Source: Chloroflexota bacterium
Lineage (GTDB): Bacteria > Chloroflexota > Anaerolineae > Caldilineales > Caldilineaceae
Assembly (NCBI GenBank): GCA_003577365.1
Contig: QEUY01000462.1
Span: 1 to 5,865 of the forward strand
Length of the DNA: 5,865 bases
Reading direction: 5' to 3'
Shown piece after piece: positions 3,775 through 5,865 of the stretch (the first letter of the stretch is position 1; each line of letters begins with the position of its first letter). The notes beneath the pieces are model-generated. The model was not told the DNA's origin and made no database searches. It was given only the letters and a program-made list of their open reading frames with translations. A program made the position numbers and the translations under genes.

Positions 3775-5865
3775 CTAGGGCTGCGCCTGGTCGCCATAGA
3801 GATCGCCATAGAGGCGGTTGTAGTGATAGAGGTTGCTCACGATCGCCTGCACATAGACCTGCGGCTCGTTGTAGCTTAACAATTCCACAAAGACGGCGTC
3901 GTCGGCCCCGATCTGTTCACGCCAGATCTCCGATTGACGCGGCCCGGCATTATAGCCGACCAGCGCCGAGACCAGGTTGCCGCCCAGCATATCGCGCACC
4001 CGATTGAGATAATACGCTCCAAACTTGACATTGATATAGGGCCGATAGATCAGCGCGTTGGAGTAGTTGGGGTAGCCTAGCTGTTCGGCCACCCAATGGC
4101 CTGTATCGGGGATGATCTGTGCCAGCCCCTGCGCGGCGGCGATTGACCGCGCGCCTTCCTCGAACAAGCTCTCTTGGCGCACCAGGCTGAACATGACCAG
4201 CGGGTCGAGGTCGTTAGCCTGGGCCTCGGCGGTGATCAACTCGGCGAAGCGCAGCGGATAGGCGCGCTGCTGCAAGAAGATCGGCGCGTTTTCCACCAGA
4301 CCGGCAGGGCTGAGCGCCAGCAGCCGCGCCATCGCCAGCAGGCTGAGCCGGTAGGTCTGCAGCCGCTCAAATTCCAGACTGAGCGCATAGAGCGTGGCCG
4401 GGTTGTTTTGGTGGCGCGTGTAGACGCGCTCCAGCGCGGCCAGCGCGTCGCCGCGCTCGTCCAGGTCAAGCAAGATACGGCCAATCGCCAGGTCCGGATC
4501 GCCCGCCACCTCGCCGGGCAGGGCGCGCAGTGTGGCGGCGTCGGCCTGCAGCCATTCGGCCAACCACTGTTCGGCAAAGGCTTGGCTGCCGTCGTCCCCG
4601 GTCAGGCGCGTGGGCGGCCCGGCTACATCCGCCACATGGCGCAGCATGGCGCCGTGGGTTGTGCCGGCCTGGGCCAGTGCTTGCGCCGCCAAGACCCCAA
4701 AATAGATGTCCGGCGCGCGCTCGACCAAGCTCTGCCAGGCGGCGCGCGCCGCCTCGCCTTCGCCTTTGGCCTGCAAGGCGCGCCCGCGCCAATAGGCCAC
4801 GGCATCCCAGCGATAGTCGGGATAGTGGGTCTGGAGCCGGGTAAAGGCGTCGGCGCTTTCGACATACAGCCCGTTGACAAACGCGCCCACGCCGACCGTA
4901 TAAAGCGCCTGGGGGGCGCGGTCACTGGCGGGGAAGGTATCGGCCAGGGCCAGCAGGTCGACCGCGCCTTCGACCTGATTGCCTTCGCCGAGCGCCAGGA
5001 GGCCGCTGCGCCACAAGGCTTCGGGAGCCAGCGCGTCCTGCGGGTATTGGCGGGCAAAGGTGCGGTAGATGCGCCGCGCCCCCACGCCGTCGCCCAGCCC
5101 TGCCTGGGCACGCGCCTTGTCCAGCCAGACCGCGCCAAAACAGTCGCACGCCGGATATTCGGCGATCACGCGGTCATAGGCTTCCACCGCCGCGGCAAAG
5201 TTGCCCGCGCCGGCATAGGCCAGCCCCAGCCCGTGGAGGGCGTTGCCGGCGCGCGCATCGGTGGAGGGCACGCTCTCGATATAGGCCGTAAAGGCATTGA
5301 CGCCGGGCAGATAGTTGCCGGTGGCGACGTTGATCACCCCGCGCTGGTAGAGGTCAAACTCGACCTGCCGTTCGACCAGTTCGGCCAAGGCGTCGTGCGC
5401 CCAGTCGCTGGTGGGCGCTTCTTCAGTCGCCCAGCGCCAACGCTCGATTGCGCCCGCTTCGTCGCCGGCCAGCGCCAGGGTTTCGCCCGCCAGATACTGA
5501 ATCTGGGCGCGATAGGTCGGGTTTTCGGCGATCGAGAGGATTTCGTCATAGGCAGCGACGCTGTCGGCCAAGCGCCCCAATGTGTTGTAGGTCTGCGCCA
5601 GCAACTCCAACAGAGCCGCCTTCTGCGGGCGTGCGCTGGCTGCGTCGACGGCGGCGCGATAGGCCGCGGCCGCGCCGCCGGTGTCGCCCAGCGCCAGGTG
5701 GGTGCGCGCGATGCGCGGCTGGATGGCCGCGGCCAGCTGCGGATAGGCGTCGAGAAAGCGCGTGTAGGCCGCCAGGCTCTCGCCATAGCGGCCCAGCCCG
5801 GCCAGGGCCACGGCGCGCAGGAACTCGGACTTGGCGGCCAGGTCTTGATCCAAACTGGTGTCCAG
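3775..5865 (-). CDS. TPR-repeat lytic murein transglycosylase (SLT domain), 5' end outside the window
   Basis: The product probably cleaves the MurNAc-GlcNAc glycosidic bond of peptidoglycan with formation of 1,6-anhydroMurNAc, outside the cytoplasmic membrane. The frame is open to the right edge, so the N-terminus, including any signal peptide or lipobox, is missing; 696 residues are visible. Counting from the first visible codon, residues 1 to about 500 are helical TPR-like repeats with the usual Ala/Gly/Tyr pattern and 'YP' turns (for example A..AYDRVIAEYP). The last 150 or so form an SLT (Slt70-like) catalytic domain: the catalytic glutamate is E565 in SLVRQES (codon 4171-4173), followed by GLAQIIP, YNAGP (638-642) and the YVQAI segment near 671-675. 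The TTG at 5853 is only an internal in-frame codon, not a supported start. The architecture resembles Slt70, with a TPR superhelix in place of, or related to, its alpha-helical U-domain. The gene ends at a strong hairpin. Confidence 0.9.
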   Translation of the reverse strand: MDTSLDQDLAAKSEFLRAVALAGLGRYGESLAAYTRFLDAYPQLAAAIQPRIARTHLALGDTGGAAAAYRAAVDAASARPQKAALLELLAQTYNTLGRLADSVAAYDEILSIAENPTYRAQIQYLAGETLALAGDEAGAIERWRWATEEAPTSDWAHDALAELVERQVEFDLYQRGVINVATGNYLPGVNAFTAYIESVPSTDARAGNALHGLGLAYAGAGNFAAAVEAYDRVIAEYPACDCFGAVWLDKARAQAGLGDGVGARRIYRTFARQYPQDALAPEALWRSGLLALGEGNQVEGAVDLLALADTFPASDRAPQALYTVGVGAFVNGLYVESADAFTRLQTHYPDYRWDAVAYWRGRALQAKGEGEAARAAWQSLVERAPDIYFGVLAAQALAQAGTTHGAMLRHVADVAGPPTRLTGDDGSQAFAEQWLAEWLQADAATLRALPGEVAGDPDLAIGRILLDLDERGDALAALERVYTRHQNNPATLYALSLEFERLQTYRLSLLAMARLLALSPAGLVENAPIFLQQRAYPLRFAELITAEAQANDLDPLVMFSLVRQESLFEEGARSIAAAQGLAQIIPDTGHWVAEQLGYPNYSNALIYRPYINVKFGAYYLNRVRDMLGGNLVSALVGYNAGPRQSEIWREQIGADDAVFVELLSYNEPQVYVQAIVSNLYHYNRLYGDLYGDQAQP

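Noticed and set aside
4870..4879. CCCGTTGACA, a copy of the box near 324-333
   Set aside because: It lies inside the transglycosylase coding sequence where the codons explain it, and is isolated; a chance match is likely.

Overview
The window is GC-rich with strong G/C preference at third codon positions. It holds four protein genes in two convergent pairs. The gene set and protein style suggest a free-living bacterium, perhaps of the Chloroflexota (Anaerolineae/Caldilineae type): a P-loop ATPase joined to a C-terminal OmpR-type winged helix, a small membrane protein with a bacterial PH-like domain, an E. coli-like class I fructose-1,6-bisphosphatase, and a long TPR/SLT lytic transglycosylase. 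This placement is an inference from family resemblance. No marker gene is present to prove it.

Layout: 1-373 has no convincing gene. It contains short repeats, a terminator-like hairpin (129-158), a second perfect hairpin (206-227), an extended -10 promoter (242-270) and a cluster of AACGGG/CCCGTT boxes around and below that promoter. On the plus strand follow the ATPase/winged-helix regulator (from 374) and a two-helix membrane protein (1920-2474) with its own Shine-Dalgarno and a candidate promoter. A perfect 32-nt palindrome with T-tracts on both sides (2494-2525) ends plus-strand transcription at 2474 and minus-strand transcription at 2548. On the minus strand lie fbp (2548-3597) and, upstream of it, the lytic transglycosylase (3775 to the right edge, 5' end cut off by the window). 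A strong hairpin (3721-3756) separates these two.

The right half is housekeeping: gluconeogenesis/sugar-phosphate metabolism and peptidoglycan turnover. The left half is less ordinary. A STAND-like ATPase regulator sits behind a promoter surrounded by three exact copies of an 8-mer plus one partial copy, which would suit autoregulation. Its reading frame starts almost directly at the Walker A motif and lacks a visible Shine-Dalgarno. At the other end it runs about 150 codons past the last recognisable domain and 224 nt into the next gene. Both ends suggest either a decayed or frameshifted gene or a mis-read start and stop. There is no sign of CRISPR, tRNA, rRNA, insertion sequence or phage genes.
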